From IMG/VR virus record IMGVR_UViG_3300030430_001863, positions 1-55,446 of that record: 55,446 bases of DNA; one strand, 5' to 3'. A program made the translations under genes and the position numbers. Source of the stretch: a virus. The notes under the pieces were generated by a model. That model was not told where the DNA came from. It worked only from the letters and a program-made list of their open reading frames with translations, and did no database searches. This document shows positions 44,489 to 54,385 of this stretch, one piece after another; the stretch's first letter is position 1; each line of letters begins with the position of its first letter.

Positions 44489-46714
44489 ATGAGCATATAC
44501 AACCGTAAAATGTTTAAACGGAATGCTCGTAACGCTTTGAACAGTTCGGCTGGCGTGCAAAACTTTTTCACTGGTGGAACTGTTGGAAACTATCAAACAT
44601 TTACATCTCCTTTAACAGGTAGAACATTTGGCACAGTTGGTCGCCCAGTTGGAGGTGTTCGTTCTCTTCAACCTTTTGACATTGCTAAAAGGTTCATTAA
44701 AAGTGGTCGAAACATTGGTTATGGACAAAGCGCAGGAATTAGTCCAGGCGAGTTTGCTGTGCTTCAAGCCGCTCAAAGCGCGAATATGGCAGGGCGTAGA
44801 GTAAAAGACCCAACAGGCACTAGAATAGGTGGAGTGCTTGAAAGTGTTTTAAATCCAGCAGCCAGAGTTGCCGCAGGAGGTGGGGCATTTGCTCGTAGTT
44901 TAGCTGGTTCAGCCACTCAAGGTGTGCTTGGTTCTGGCAAACGAGGTGACGCTACAATGGGTGATCGAGTATCATCAATGTTACCTGGTGGTTTAGATAG
45001 AGACTTTCTTGCTAGTCAAGGAATTGCAGAACTAGTAGATGCTAAGAACATGCAAACGGCATCTTCTCGTGGTCGTGGTTTTCCTGTCACTCGCATACCT
45101 GAAGGCGGCATGGCAGCAGAACGAATCATGCAAGAGCAACTTAATCGCAATACTATGGATAACAGTCCAGAAGCGATTGCGCGTAGGCAAGCAGAAGCAG
45201 AAGCACGCAAGCAAATGGAAGAACAAGGCATCGTTTTCTCAGATCAAGAGACTGGTAAAGTTGGTGACAAAAGCGAAACCGAATTTATGGCTGGTTTGAT
45301 TATGGACGATATTGAGGCAGCCAAGCAAGATCAGCGTAAAGAAGACGATTTCCAGAAAGCAGTAGATGCAGCAGATCGTGACGAAGCTGATGTGGATCTA
45401 GCGAAGTACAAAAAAGGAGATGATGAGTCTGGTGACGGTGCATCTGGTGACGGCGGTCAAGAGGGTGGTGATGCCGCCCCATCCGCCAAAGAGGAAATCG
45501 AAAGAGTCATTAATAGCGGAACAAAAGAAGAGCAAGAAAAAACTCTAGACGGGTTTATCAAAGAGTTTATGGACAAAGCACCAGGCTACGAGGGTACTGA
45601 TAGCGGTCTTATTCTTGCCAAGATTGGTTTTGCTATGGCGGCGGGTAAGAGTCCTAACGCTATCGAGAACATCGCTTCTGCCATGAGCGATGGTGCGGAC
45701 ATGCTTATTAAAGACAAGGCAAAGAAAGACGAGTTTAACCGTCAGCTTAAATTGTCTGCCTTGCAGTATGGTTTACAAGAGACAGGTAAAATTAGCGCAG
45801 AAGAAAGACTAATAAAAAGAGACAATGCAAACGTTGTAGAGATGGTTGTTGGCAAAGGTGGTACAACATACAATGGTAGAGAGTACGGAGAGGGAGAATC
45901 TGTATTCATCACCAAGGGAGATTTAAAAGAAGGAACGTTTCCTGACAACATACTTGGAACAGCCGCCCTTACTGCATTAAAAAATCAAGCGTCAGCAAAT
46001 GCCACTGCATTAAAAGATGCTTTAGACCGTAAAAAAATAACACCAGAACAGTACAATAAAAGACTTACAGATTATAGAGATGCTGTAACAAATGCTATTA
46101 ATGCTGAGTCTGGTATAGCCCTGCTTGAAGGTGCTATGGTTACAACGGCCGAAGGCAAAGTGACTGGTTTCTCTAGCGTAGTTGATGATGCTATATTTAA
46201 AGGTGGTTCATTCTTTGGCATGGATTTGTCTAAAAATTATGGCGATAAAGAAGAGGTTCGGAACGCTATGAGAGCAGCGCTGCAGGATGTTATTCCTGTA
46301 ACGCTTGGAGCCACGCAATCAGCTAACTCAATTTCAAACAGAGATGTTGATTTCTTGATTGAGGCATACTTTGGTGCAGGAGCCTTGAACGGCGGCATTT
46401 TAACATTTGCTACTCAAAACAGATCACAGATGATTAAACGTTTACAAAGAGCCGCAGATAAGATGCGTAAGTCGCAGAAAGAAGCGTTCTCGCAAATGTC
46501 TCAAACTGAAAAGTTTTTAGCCCCATTGTTGCAACCAGGCACAATGCAATCAGCCGCAGGCTTACTTTCAGATGACCAAAGACGGCTACAAGAGGCAGGT
46601 CTTAGGGCTGGTGGTGGAAAGGGTGCTGGTGTATATGTAGGTGGTAACTTAGTCACAACTTCAATAGGTGCTAACAGAGGTGATGACGGCATTATTCGTT
46701 ACAACTTGGGGTAA
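44489..46714 (+). CDS. Internal virion / ejection protein (741 aa)
   Basis: N-terminal 150 residues are basic and Gly-rich (YNRKMFKRNARNALNSSAGV); the middle is highly charged and helical (DDIEAAKQDQRKEDDFQKAV), with an acid/Gly linker (GDDESGDGASGDGGQEGGD) and a conserved-looking segment LILAKIGFAMAAGKSPNAIE. The C-terminal part is helical. Size and place fit the second-largest inner-core protein. No enzymatic motif seen. Confidence 0.65.
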   Translation: MSIYNRKMFKRNARNALNSSAGVQNFFTGGTVGNYQTFTSPLTGRTFGTVGRPVGGVRSLQPFDIAKRFIKSGRNIGYGQSAGISPGEFAVLQAAQSANMAGRRVKDPTGTRIGGVLESVLNPAARVAAGGGAFARSLAGSATQGVLGSGKRGDATMGDRVSSMLPGGLDRDFLASQGIAELVDAKNMQTASSRGRGFPVTRIPEGGMAAERIMQEQLNRNTMDNSPEAIARRQAEAEARKQMEEQGIVFSDQETGKVGDKSETEFMAGLIMDDIEAAKQDQRKEDDFQKAVDAADRDEADVDLAKYKKGDDESGDGASGDGGQEGGDAAPSAKEEIERVINSGTKEEQEKTLDGFIKEFMDKAPGYEGTDSGLILAKIGFAMAAGKSPNAIENIASAMSDGADMLIKDKAKKDEFNRQLKLSALQYGLQETGKISAEERLIKRDNANVVEMVVGKGGTTYNGREYGEGESVFITKGDLKEGTFPDNILGTAALTALKNQASANATALKDALDRKKITPEQYNKRLTDYRDAVTNAINAESGIALLEGAMVTTAEGKVTGFSSVVDDAIFKGGSFFGMDLSKNYGDKEEVRNAMRAALQDVIPVTLGATQSANSISNRDVDFLIEAYFGAGALNGGILTFATQNRSQMIKRLQRAADKMRKSQKEAFSQMSQTEKFLAPLLQPGTMQSAAGLLSDDQRRLQEAGLRAGGGKGAGVYVGGNLVTTSIGANRGDDGIIRYNLG

Positions 46715-46717
46715 ATT

Positions 46718-49700
46718 ATGCCAATAGTTAAAATTGAAAACCCTTTCACAAAAGAGATTGAACAAGTTGAAATTGCTGGTGATGATCCAACACAGCAAGA
46801 GCTTGATACTCTTTTCCAGTTGTTTCAATCAGAGCAACCCACAGTTGGAGATGTGGATCTTGCCACTGCAAGTGTAGAAGAAATACAAGACTATGCTCGT
46901 CAGTCAAGACTTGCAGGTATAGATCCTGTTACAAAGAAACAACTTACCGAAGAAGAGTATGTCAGCAAGTACAAAGAACCTGGTGTAGATTATACCTCTG
47001 GGGTTGACAGTATTGGTGGTTTCTCACGCTTTCAGTTTGGTCGTATGGACACGGCTGATGAAAAGTCCAACTATCTGCGCACTGTTGTGGGTAACGATGG
47101 TTATCGTGTAGATCCGCTAGGCAGGCATATCCTGACACAGGAAGGTCGCACCAAACTTGGTCTTGGTGAAGGTCGCGAACTTGCCATCGATGAAGAAGGT
47201 TTCTCGTTTAACGATGTCAAAGAGTTTGCTGGTGCAACTGCACTGCCGATTCTCGCCGCTACAGGCACGGCGATTGCTGCGTCTGGTGTAGGGTTTATTC
47301 CAGGTACGTTGCTTGTAGGAGCCGCCGCCGCTGGAGGTAAATTACTTGATGAAGGCATTGAAGCTGCCGAAGGATTGCAGATGCAATCTCCAACAGATAT
47401 TGCTCGTGATGCCGCTATAGAGGGTGCCTTTGGCGTATTTGGTGAAGGTGTTGGGCGAGGCATATCAAAGTTGTTTGGTCGCATCATCAAAGGTCCAGGG
47501 GGTGCAGAAAACGAGGCTTTGCGTGCGCAGGCTCGTGAACTAATTGATAAAGGTCTTCGTCCTACGATTGCTGGTGCTACGGATGAAGCCTTTCGTCCAG
47601 TCTTAAATCGTCTTCAAGCTGTTTATGAAGGTGTGTTTCCAAATCAAAAAGCGGCGATGCAGAACCTTGAACAATCTCTAGCACAGATGCGTGCGTTTGG
47701 AATTGCAGATGATACAGCTATTAACAATCTTGATGAGATTGTAAAACGTGACATTGATAACTTTTACTCTAGTGCGGATCAAAAGCTGGCTAACGCACAG
47801 ATGCGTATGGACGATGCGGTTAAAGGTGAAATCGATCAAATCATGAGAAACTTAAAGGATGGCAAAACTATTCCTAAGAATCTTGATGACATGATTCGTA
47901 AACGTAAAGCCGTGTTTGATGAGGATATTGATCGTCTGTATACGGTGGTTAATGATAAATTACGCGGTCAAGCAATTATCCCAACTGCTGGAATAAAAGA
48001 AGAATTAAAACGTCTTACAAAAGACAGCATTGCAGATATTGGTGCAACACGTTTTGCAGCGCAGGTTCGTGGTCTTGGTGATTATGCTACAGCGCAAGAA
48101 TTATCTCGTATTCGCACAGGCTTAACTGATGCTTCTCGCAACCCAGCCCTTCTTAATGATGTCAACGTGGGTGCTCTTGGCTCTCTCAAAGCCTCTGTAA
48201 ATTCTGCTTTTAGAGAAGCTGAGATTACGTTGGGCGAGATGTCTACTAAAGGATTAGATAAAGCGGTTGCTAGTCCAGGTGATAGATTAATTAAACCAGA
48301 CGGTTTTAAATTAGACCTCACCACAGGTGAAGCAAGTGATGCGTTAAATTTATTAAATCGAACAAATGACTTTTATAGAGACAGTATTAGCAGATTCGAT
48401 AACATCGTTGTCCAAGACATTATAAAGCAGACTAGATCTGGTCAGATGAATATGAAGTTTATCTTTGACAAGATTATACAGGAGGACAACCCAGAGGCAC
48501 TAGATCAGTTACTCAAGGCTATTCGTGGTGCTCCAACTGGCAAAGCCTTGGGAGCGGAAACTGGAATCGTGGATCTTGCAGAAGGCACACGAATACTAAA
48601 GTCTCGTAGAATTGGAAATCGCACTGTAGAAGAGGCTTTAGAGGCAGTAAAAGATCTACCCGCAAACAACCGAACTCGCAGAAGTGTAGAAATGGAGGCT
48701 CGTGCTATAGAGGCTGAAGCTGCCGAGCGTGCTACGATTCGCGGCACAGGAGCTGAACAAGCCGAAGCTGTACGTCAGGGTTTATCTAAAATGTATATAC
48801 AGGAGCAAGTTAAACGCTCTTTGACCATCGACCCTGCCACAGGGGTTGAAGTTATTGACCCTATCAAACTGGTGGCAAACATCAGGCAGAAAGGCACGGC
48901 TGTAGACAAACTTCTTGGCGATGACTTGAAAGCTGTCAATGATATCCTAACGGTTCTGGAACGAGGCAAGGCCAATCTTTCTCCAGGAGTTGTTCAACAA
49001 TTACGAAGCAAGCCACTTGGTCAGGCTTTAAAAGATTTACAAGCGGCAGAAGCAAAGCGTGCGGCGGTAGACAGTAACGTTGTTCTTCGCACGTTACAAT
49101 CAACTACAGACCCTGAAGTAATTGCTCAAACTGTATTTAGAAACCCTGCTTCAATCCGAGAGGCTCAAAAGTTTCTTGGTAACAGGGTAACTAACGTCAA
49201 TGGTCGTGAAGTTCCAACTATGGAACTGGTGCGAGATGCTGCTATGGGCAGAGTTTTGAAGCAAATCGGTGCCACGGTGGACGAAGCTGGACAGATTCGT
49301 ATGACGGATGACTTTGTTGAGTCCTTCAAGTCTGGCAGGTTGGGCAGCAAGTTACAGTCTGTTCTTCGATCCTATGGTGACGAAACACTTAACGCTATGT
49401 TTGGTAAGGGTGCTGCTGAAGGGTTAAACGCTATGGCAGAAACTATGGTTCGTGGGTCTAACGCCGCGATTGCTGGCAAGGGTGGTCTTGCTGCGCCGAA
49501 CATTGCACTTGGTCTTGGTGTTGCTAGTTTGATTATGAATCCTCTTGCTACACTGCCCACAGCGGCGGCGTTTAAAGTAATGTCGGTTGCACTTCGTAAC
49601 CCGAAGGTTTTGCGTATGATGATGGCCTCTCGACAGCCTAATACTCTTAAAGAGTTTTTCTCTGGTAAATACAAATCTAACCATCCTATTGCACAAGGTT

Positions 49701-49957
49701 TTCAAACCATGTGGCAATTAACATCAGCGGCGGCAGTACAGGGCACACGCATGAACGTACAACAGGCTCAAGAAGAAGCAAGACCCGCAACACAGTTAGC
49801 AATGCAAGAATTACAGCCACAGATACAACAAGCAATGAGTCAGATACCGCAGGTGCAACCAGCACAGGCAGGCACAACGGCACAGGTATCTCCAATCTTA
49901 AATCCAGACCCTGCTACGCAAGCACTTGCGCAAGCACTTGGGAGATCTAGTCCATGA
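46718..49957 (+). CDS. Large internal virion / ejection protein (1079 aa)
   Basis: Longest gene of the window. N-terminus: IVKIENPFTKEIEQVEIAGD, VDLATASVEEIQDYARQSRL. Residues about 170-205 form a Gly/Ala hydrophobic pair of helices (ALPILAATGTAIAASGVGFI) that may insert in the host membrane. Long helical regions follow and a Gln/Ala/Pro-rich tail. No lytic transglycosylase motif seen. Probably the main DNA-ejection protein. Followed directly by the lysozyme gene (ATGA overlap). Confidence 0.65.
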   Translation: MPIVKIENPFTKEIEQVEIAGDDPTQQELDTLFQLFQSEQPTVGDVDLATASVEEIQDYARQSRLAGIDPVTKKQLTEEEYVSKYKEPGVDYTSGVDSIGGFSRFQFGRMDTADEKSNYLRTVVGNDGYRVDPLGRHILTQEGRTKLGLGEGRELAIDEEGFSFNDVKEFAGATALPILAATGTAIAASGVGFIPGTLLVGAAAAGGKLLDEGIEAAEGLQMQSPTDIARDAAIEGAFGVFGEGVGRGISKLFGRIIKGPGGAENEALRAQARELIDKGLRPTIAGATDEAFRPVLNRLQAVYEGVFPNQKAAMQNLEQSLAQMRAFGIADDTAINNLDEIVKRDIDNFYSSADQKLANAQMRMDDAVKGEIDQIMRNLKDGKTIPKNLDDMIRKRKAVFDEDIDRLYTVVNDKLRGQAIIPTAGIKEELKRLTKDSIADIGATRFAAQVRGLGDYATAQELSRIRTGLTDASRNPALLNDVNVGALGSLKASVNSAFREAEITLGEMSTKGLDKAVASPGDRLIKPDGFKLDLTTGEASDALNLLNRTNDFYRDSISRFDNIVVQDIIKQTRSGQMNMKFIFDKIIQEDNPEALDQLLKAIRGAPTGKALGAETGIVDLAEGTRILKSRRIGNRTVEEALEAVKDLPANNRTRRSVEMEARAIEAEAAERATIRGTGAEQAEAVRQGLSKMYIQEQVKRSLTIDPATGVEVIDPIKLVANIRQKGTAVDKLLGDDLKAVNDILTVLERGKANLSPGVVQQLRSKPLGQALKDLQAAEAKRAAVDSNVVLRTLQSTTDPEVIAQTVFRNPASIREAQKFLGNRVTNVNGREVPTMELVRDAAMGRVLKQIGATVDEAGQIRMTDDFVESFKSGRLGSKLQSVLRSYGDETLNAMFGKGAAEGLNAMAETMVRGSNAAIAGKGGLAAPNIALGLGVASLIMNPLATLPTAAAFKVMSVALRNPKVLRMMMASRQPNTLKEFFSGKYKSNHPIAQGFQTMWQLTSAAAVQGTRMNVQQAQEEARPATQLAMQELQPQIQQAMSQIPQVQPAQAGTTAQVSPILNPDPATQALAQALGRSSP

Positions 49958-50400
49958 ACAAAGATAAACTACGCGAAGAAATCGCTGAAGATGAGGGGTG
50001 CAAATACGAGATATATTTGGACCATTTAGCTCTGCCAACGTGTGGCGTGGGTCATCTAATCACTGAAACAGATAAAGAGCACGGCAAACCTGTAGGCACA
50101 GTTGTTGAACAAGAACGTGTGCGTCAGTTGTTTGCTCTTGATATAGCCGTGACTCTTGATGAGTGTAAGGTTTTGTATCCAGACTTCGATGACCTACCAG
50201 AGGAATGCCAACACATTATTGCAAACATGATGTTCAACATGGGTCGGCCTCGGTTGAGTAAATTTAAGGGCATGAAGGCTGGCGTTGATGCCAGAGATTG
50301 GAACAAGGCCGCAGACGAAATGGTTGACTCAAAGTGGTATACGCAAGTGCCGAACCGCGCACGGCGTTTAGTAGACCGCATGAGAGCGTTGGCGGACTAG
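49954..50400 (+). CDS. T4-type lysozyme (GH24 endolysin)
   Basis: 148 residues. The catalytic triad spacing equals T4 lysozyme: E14 in EDEG, D23 in YLD, T29 in PTCGVGH (Glu-8-Asp-5-Thr). The C-terminal half is helical with NMMFNMGRPRLSKFKG. It cleaves peptidoglycan; there is no signal peptide, so it needs the holin. The stop TAG (50398-50400) overlaps the convergent polymerase stop. Being next to internal virion genes, it could alternatively be virion-carried. Confidence 0.9.
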   Translation: MNKDKLREEIAEDEGCKYEIYLDHLALPTCGVGHLITETDKEHGKPVGTVVEQERVRQLFALDIAVTLDECKVLYPDFDDLPEECQHIIANMMFNMGRPRLSKFKGMKAGVDARDWNKAADEMVDSKWYTQVPNRARRLVDRMRALAD

Positions 50401-52301
50401 CCAACCTCCCCCCAGTTCTCTCCTAGTTCTTGGTCTACCTTGCTCGGAATCTTGAGGGGCAGACTTGTTTCCATAATCTCTGTAATTTTGGATGCTTGCT
50501 TCTCGGACTCGACATTGAAACAAAGTTCGTCATGCACCGTGAGCAACGGCACCAGACCTTCTTCGTAGCATGCCACCATAGCCTGTTTGGTCTGGTCGGC
50601 AGCTGATCCCTGGATCAATCTGTTAAGTGCCTTGTATGTAAACGCACGCCGTAACGGTTGTGGTGCATACTCTTCCTGCGCTTGCTTCAAAGGCATAGGC
50701 TTGTTATAGCCAAACTTGCGCGGCTCCCACATATTAAACCTGCACAGTCTTCCTAGTATCGTTCTAATCTGTCCGTTCTTCTCGGCTCTCTCTGACACCT
50801 TATCGGCAAGCCCTTTAACAAACGGCACTTTCTCGTGATACTTCTTCAACAGGCTTGTAGCTTGGTCTGGTGTAATGTCCATCGTGTTTGCCAGCTTGCC
50901 CTTGCCCATACCGTACATGATGCCAAGATTTACTGTCTTGGCCTGCTTTCGCGTAATGTCTGCCATATCTGCCACCATCTGGTGAAAGTCAGCATCGCCC
51001 TTCTTGTATTCTTCAACCACCTCATCAATAGCGTAGTGCCTCTGATCATCTGGCAAGGACGCACAGTAATGCACCAAGAGCCTTGGTTCTTGGCTTGAGT
51101 AGTCAAAGCTGCCCCACCTGCATCCGTCATCTGGTACAAACAGACCACGAATCATGGACTTGATCTCTGGGTCACGCGCAGGGATTTGCTGTAGGTTTGG
51201 GTTACTGGACGAAAATCTACCTGTCACAGTTCCGCCATCATCTGACCGCAGTGGGTGAAACTCGCAGTGTATCCGCCCTTTGTACGAGAACTTTAAAATG
51301 TTGTCGATGAATGTATTACTTGCCTTATCTAGTTCGCGCAGCCTAAGTATGCGTCCTGCAATCTCATGTGGGTGGTTCTGTAGAAACTCTTTTCTGAAAG
51401 ACGGCTGTTTGGTGTCTTCTGTTTTGCCGTAATACAGGTTGTAGTGGTCGAAAACCTTGGCTACGCTTGATGCCACCCACGGTTCTACCCTTATGCCTGT
51501 ATCGTGCTCTATGCCTCTAATAAGGTCTTTCTTTGCTTTAATTAGACCCGTTTTGGCTTGCTCTGCCCTATCCAGGTCAACCCCTACACCCTTCTCTCTC
51601 ATGTCAAGCAGGACAGGTATCAACGCTGTCTCAATGTCAAAGATGGTCATCAGGCTTTGCTTTTGCAGGTCTATGCGCATCTGGTTCCAGAGTTTCAACG
51701 TTAACTCAGCATCCTTCTCGGCGTATGCACCAACAAACCTAGAGTTTAGTTTCCACATCTCAGCCTTGGGGTCGATGCCAAAGTCTGCCGCTGCGGCTCG
51801 GAGGGTGCGCTCGTCCTTGCGCTCGTTCAGATAATCCTTTGCCAGATTGTTCAAGCTGTAGCTAAAGCGGTTCTCGTCCAATAGTGGCGCGGCTATCATA
51901 GTGTCGATTATTGTGCCTTGAACCTCGACCCCTGCCCACCGTAGCCAGCCAGCATCGTATGTAGCGTTGTGCATAATCTTTGGAATATGTGGGGTAGCCA
52001 GTTGATCCTTAAGCCATGACATCACCCGCCTATGAGATATATTGCCACCGCCTTCATGCGCGATAGGGTAGTATCCAACAAAATCACCAGCCGCAACAGC
52101 CACACCTACGATAAACCCATCACTACGCGCCCAGCCTGGACCTAGTTCTGTGATGTTTGGGTCACTTGTCTCAAGGTCTATGGCGATATAGTCGGTGTTA
52201 CGCAGGTCAGGGAAGTGGTCAGGTGGAAACCAATCTTTCTCGATTGTGTCTAAATCCAGCCTGTTCAGGTAACTAATCTGACTGTTTTCTTTTGAGGTCA
52301 T
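50397..52301 (-). CDS. polA: DNA polymerase, family A, with 3'-5' exonuclease
   Basis: 634 residues. Exonuclease motifs: Exo I D42-x-E44, Exo II NATYD (112-116), Exo III YAEKD (193-197). Polymerase motifs: T-x-GRFSSS at 360-366, motif A with D400 in FDYSSQEPR, motif B RKQAKTVNLGIMYG (451-464), motif C HDE (590-592). The motif B residue matching E. coli Phe762 is Leu459. No 5'-3' exonuclease and no J-domain insert seen. It replicates the phage genome with the primase and helicases of the same operon. Last gene of the leftward operon. Confidence 0.95.
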   Translation of the reverse strand: MTSKENSQISYLNRLDLDTIEKDWFPPDHFPDLRNTDYIAIDLETSDPNITELGPGWARSDGFIVGVAVAAGDFVGYYPIAHEGGGNISHRRVMSWLKDQLATPHIPKIMHNATYDAGWLRWAGVEVQGTIIDTMIAAPLLDENRFSYSLNNLAKDYLNERKDERTLRAAAADFGIDPKAEMWKLNSRFVGAYAEKDAELTLKLWNQMRIDLQKQSLMTIFDIETALIPVLLDMREKGVGVDLDRAEQAKTGLIKAKKDLIRGIEHDTGIRVEPWVASSVAKVFDHYNLYYGKTEDTKQPSFRKEFLQNHPHEIAGRILRLRELDKASNTFIDNILKFSYKGRIHCEFHPLRSDDGGTVTGRFSSSNPNLQQIPARDPEIKSMIRGLFVPDDGCRWGSFDYSSQEPRLLVHYCASLPDDQRHYAIDEVVEEYKKGDADFHQMVADMADITRKQAKTVNLGIMYGMGKGKLANTMDITPDQATSLLKKYHEKVPFVKGLADKVSERAEKNGQIRTILGRLCRFNMWEPRKFGYNKPMPLKQAQEEYAPQPLRRAFTYKALNRLIQGSAADQTKQAMVACYEEGLVPLLTVHDELCFNVESEKQASKITEIMETSLPLKIPSKVDQELGENWGEVG

Positions 52302-52554
52302 ACGCCTCCCCTCCTAGTGCAGCATAGCCAGCAATATCGACCCATGAATCAAGATGCTCTGGTGAAAAGGTCAGGCGACTAAGTTTCAAGGCTATTATGC
52401 ACTGGTAAACCTGCGCAACGGTAACGTCCTGACCAAGTATAGCAGACCACATAGAGGCGGCTCGTTCATGGGTTTCCCACGCATCACCGTACTCTTCTGC
52501 TCTGTCACGGCTAATTTTGCCATCAGCGTCTTTGAGTATCTGCTTTCTGTTCAT
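52273..52554 (-). CDS. DUF6378-like phage protein
   Basis: 93 residues: RDRAEEYGDAWETHERAASM, WSAILGQDVTVAQVYQCIIA, LKLSRLTFSPEHLDSWVDIA, GYAALGGEAY. This R-x-x-YG / W-x-x-LG / LK-x-xR / DS-x-x-D-x-x-GYAA pattern is typical of the family, found widely in phages with unknown role. Overlaps the polymerase start by 29 bases. Confidence 0.75.
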   Translation of the reverse strand: MNRKQILKDADGKISRDRAEEYGDAWETHERAASMWSAILGQDVTVAQVYQCIIALKLSRLTFSPEHLDSWVDIAGYAALGGEAYDLKRKQSD

Positions 52555-52868
52555 CTAATATATCCTTTCAACAAAGCATTCAAATATTCGTCTGATTTTG
52601 TTTTGCCTTTGTTTCTCTCAAGACTTTCAAGTCTGTGCTTTTCTTGGGCTATTAATGAACCGTCATAACCAGACGGTAGCTTGTTTCCTGTGGTTCCTGG
52701 GTCGTGGCCTCTGTAAGGCTCATTGACATCCATCCAGTAGTTAAACAAAAAGTCGTCATCAAAGTCAGGGTCTACGATATCGTATTTTGATTTACAAGCC
52801 TCTAACCCTTCTGGGCTTTTACGATTAAGGACGTTAAGCCTGCGCCATGTGTTATATAGCTTTCTCAT
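52551..52868 (-). CDS. Hypothetical protein (105 aa)
   Basis: Charged protein with KYDIVDPDFDDDFLFNYWMD, NEPYRGHDPGTTGNKLPSGY and a basic helical end (KHRLESLERNKGKTKSDEYL). ATGA overlaps on both sides show tight coupling between helicase and DUF6378 genes. No family recognised. Confidence 0.7.
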   Translation of the reverse strand: MRKLYNTWRRLNVLNRKSPEGLEACKSKYDIVDPDFDDDFLFNYWMDVNEPYRGHDPGTTGNKLPSGYDGSLIAQEKHRLESLERNKGKTKSDEYLNALLKGYIR

Positions 52869-54385
52869 ATCTCGTACCTATACTTACATTCATGATCCAC
52901 GATATGAAGGTTCTCCTTTGCTCGTGTTATACCTGTGTAAAAGACACGATGCTCGTCATCCTGTTCAGGATTGTTGACGGCAGGAAAGCAGGACTCACTA
53001 AACAAGATTATGTTTTCGTCCTCACCGCCCTTCATGCGGTGTATTGTAGATAGTTTTATGCGTGGGGCTGTAAGAGATTCGCCTCGTAGCTTCAAGGCTG
53101 CAACATATCTTCTGTCTTCTTGAGACATGTTTACGATATCCTCCGCTGGTGTTTCTCTTCCAGCTATAAGTCCATGATTTTCAACAAGTATATTGTAATC
53201 GTAAAGCCCCTCTGGGTCTAGGGTAGACAAGGTTTTGCTTGACCCACGTTTGACCACGGCTTTGTCCCCTGTCTTGGGGACGTTGTCGTAAAGTTTCTCC
53301 AACGCCTTGTGGTTTACAACTTTGCCGTCTGCCAAGGCCATCCATATGTTCATAACCTCTAACATCTCTTCGTTGATGCTAAGTCTTTCATTCAGCCTGT
53401 ATAGATATCCATCGTCCCGAAGCTGGTCTGCAACCTTCTTTATGATGTTGTTTGTTCGCCCCATGATAGTCCATGACCCTTGGTCAATGTCTATGTCGTA
53501 CCAACTGTTGTGAAACTGGACATCGCCCACACGCTCCATAGGATTCCATGACTTTGGAAAGCGTGTATGTATCCTATCTACAATGCTGTTAGCCAGTGAG
53601 AACACAGCTTGAGGGACTCGATAACTTTGGCTAAGAACCGTCTTGTTGTCACAAGCGTTCATGAAGTCCTCAACCTCAACGCCGTTCCAGCGATGAACGC
53701 ATTGGTCATCGTCCCCTGCATACCAGATACGGTCTGAGTTTTGTTTGATGATCTTAACCTGCTTCCACTGCAGCGGTGTCAAGTCCTGCGCTTCATCTAC
53801 AATCAATACATCCAGCGTGGGTGCCGTGCCTTGCTCCACGAATAACTCAACCATGTCCGTAAAATCATATTTGTTCTTGTTGGCTTTGTATTGGCTGTAC
53901 ACCTCGTTGATAAAAACAAGTTCTTCCCAGTGCAGGTCATAGTCTCCACGGTCGCTATACTCTTGCTCCATAGAGATGCACCGCATTTTTGCCCTGGCGA
54001 TAATTGACAGGTAGCGGTTGCCCTTCTGGTAGGATGTTGGGATTAAACCTTCGCCTAGCATCTCTGCCGTAGTGTTATCAAATCGAACTCCAAGATCCCA
54101 TTCTAATGCTCGGAGGTCGGCTGGATCCACCACGTTCTTGGACTCCATGCCTAACCATGCAAAGCCTAATGCATGTAACGTTTTAAACCACGGCAGGTCA
54201 TCCTCTAACAGATGGAACTTGCTCATGGCTCTTGTCTTCGCCTCTTTGATGGCCTTCTTGGAGAAGGATACAAAACCAATACGGTCAGGAGGAGTGCCGT
54301 TGTCCAGCTCTCTCTGCATAATTTTCATAAGCGTATGTGTCTTGCCGCACCCAGGGGGTCCGAAGATAAGTGTCTCAGTCGGCAT
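52865..54385 (-). CDS. UvrD/Rep-type superfamily 1 DNA helicase
   Basis: 506 residues. Walker A GPPGCGKT (9-16); motif Ia VSFSKKAIKEAKTR; motif II VDEAQD (196-201); motif III WYAGDDDQCVHRWNG; motif IV SQSYRVPQ; motif V STIHRMKGGEDENIIL; motif VI VFYTGITRAKENLHIV. A compact SF1A helicase, 3'-5' by family. It likely unwinds ahead of PolA or acts in recombination. Overlaps the AlpA-like gene by 11 bases. Confidence 0.9.
   Translation of the reverse strand: MPTETLIFGPPGCGKTHTLMKIMQRELDNGTPPDRIGFVSFSKKAIKEAKTRAMSKFHLLEDDLPWFKTLHALGFAWLGMESKNVVDPADLRALEWDLGVRFDNTTAEMLGEGLIPTSYQKGNRYLSIIARAKMRCISMEQEYSDRGDYDLHWEELVFINEVYSQYKANKNKYDFTDMVELFVEQGTAPTLDVLIVDEAQDLTPLQWKQVKIIKQNSDRIWYAGDDDQCVHRWNGVEVEDFMNACDNKTVLSQSYRVPQAVFSLANSIVDRIHTRFPKSWNPMERVGDVQFHNSWYDIDIDQGSWTIMGRTNNIIKKVADQLRDDGYLYRLNERLSINEEMLEVMNIWMALADGKVVNHKALEKLYDNVPKTGDKAVVKRGSSKTLSTLDPEGLYDYNILVENHGLIAGRETPAEDIVNMSQEDRRYVAALKLRGESLTAPRIKLSTIHRMKGGEDENIILFSESCFPAVNNPEQDDEHRVFYTGITRAKENLHIVDHECKYRYEI

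Noticed and set aside
44006-44596. Leftward 196-codon ORF opposite the internal virion gene
   Set aside because: Cys/Ser/Pro-rich antisense of a Gln/Ala-rich gene; no ribosome site or neighbours on that strand.
50397-52301. Partial DnaJ insert in PolA as recalled for HMO-2011
   Set aside because: No HPD motif or CxxCxGxG unit is visible between exonuclease and polymerase domains.
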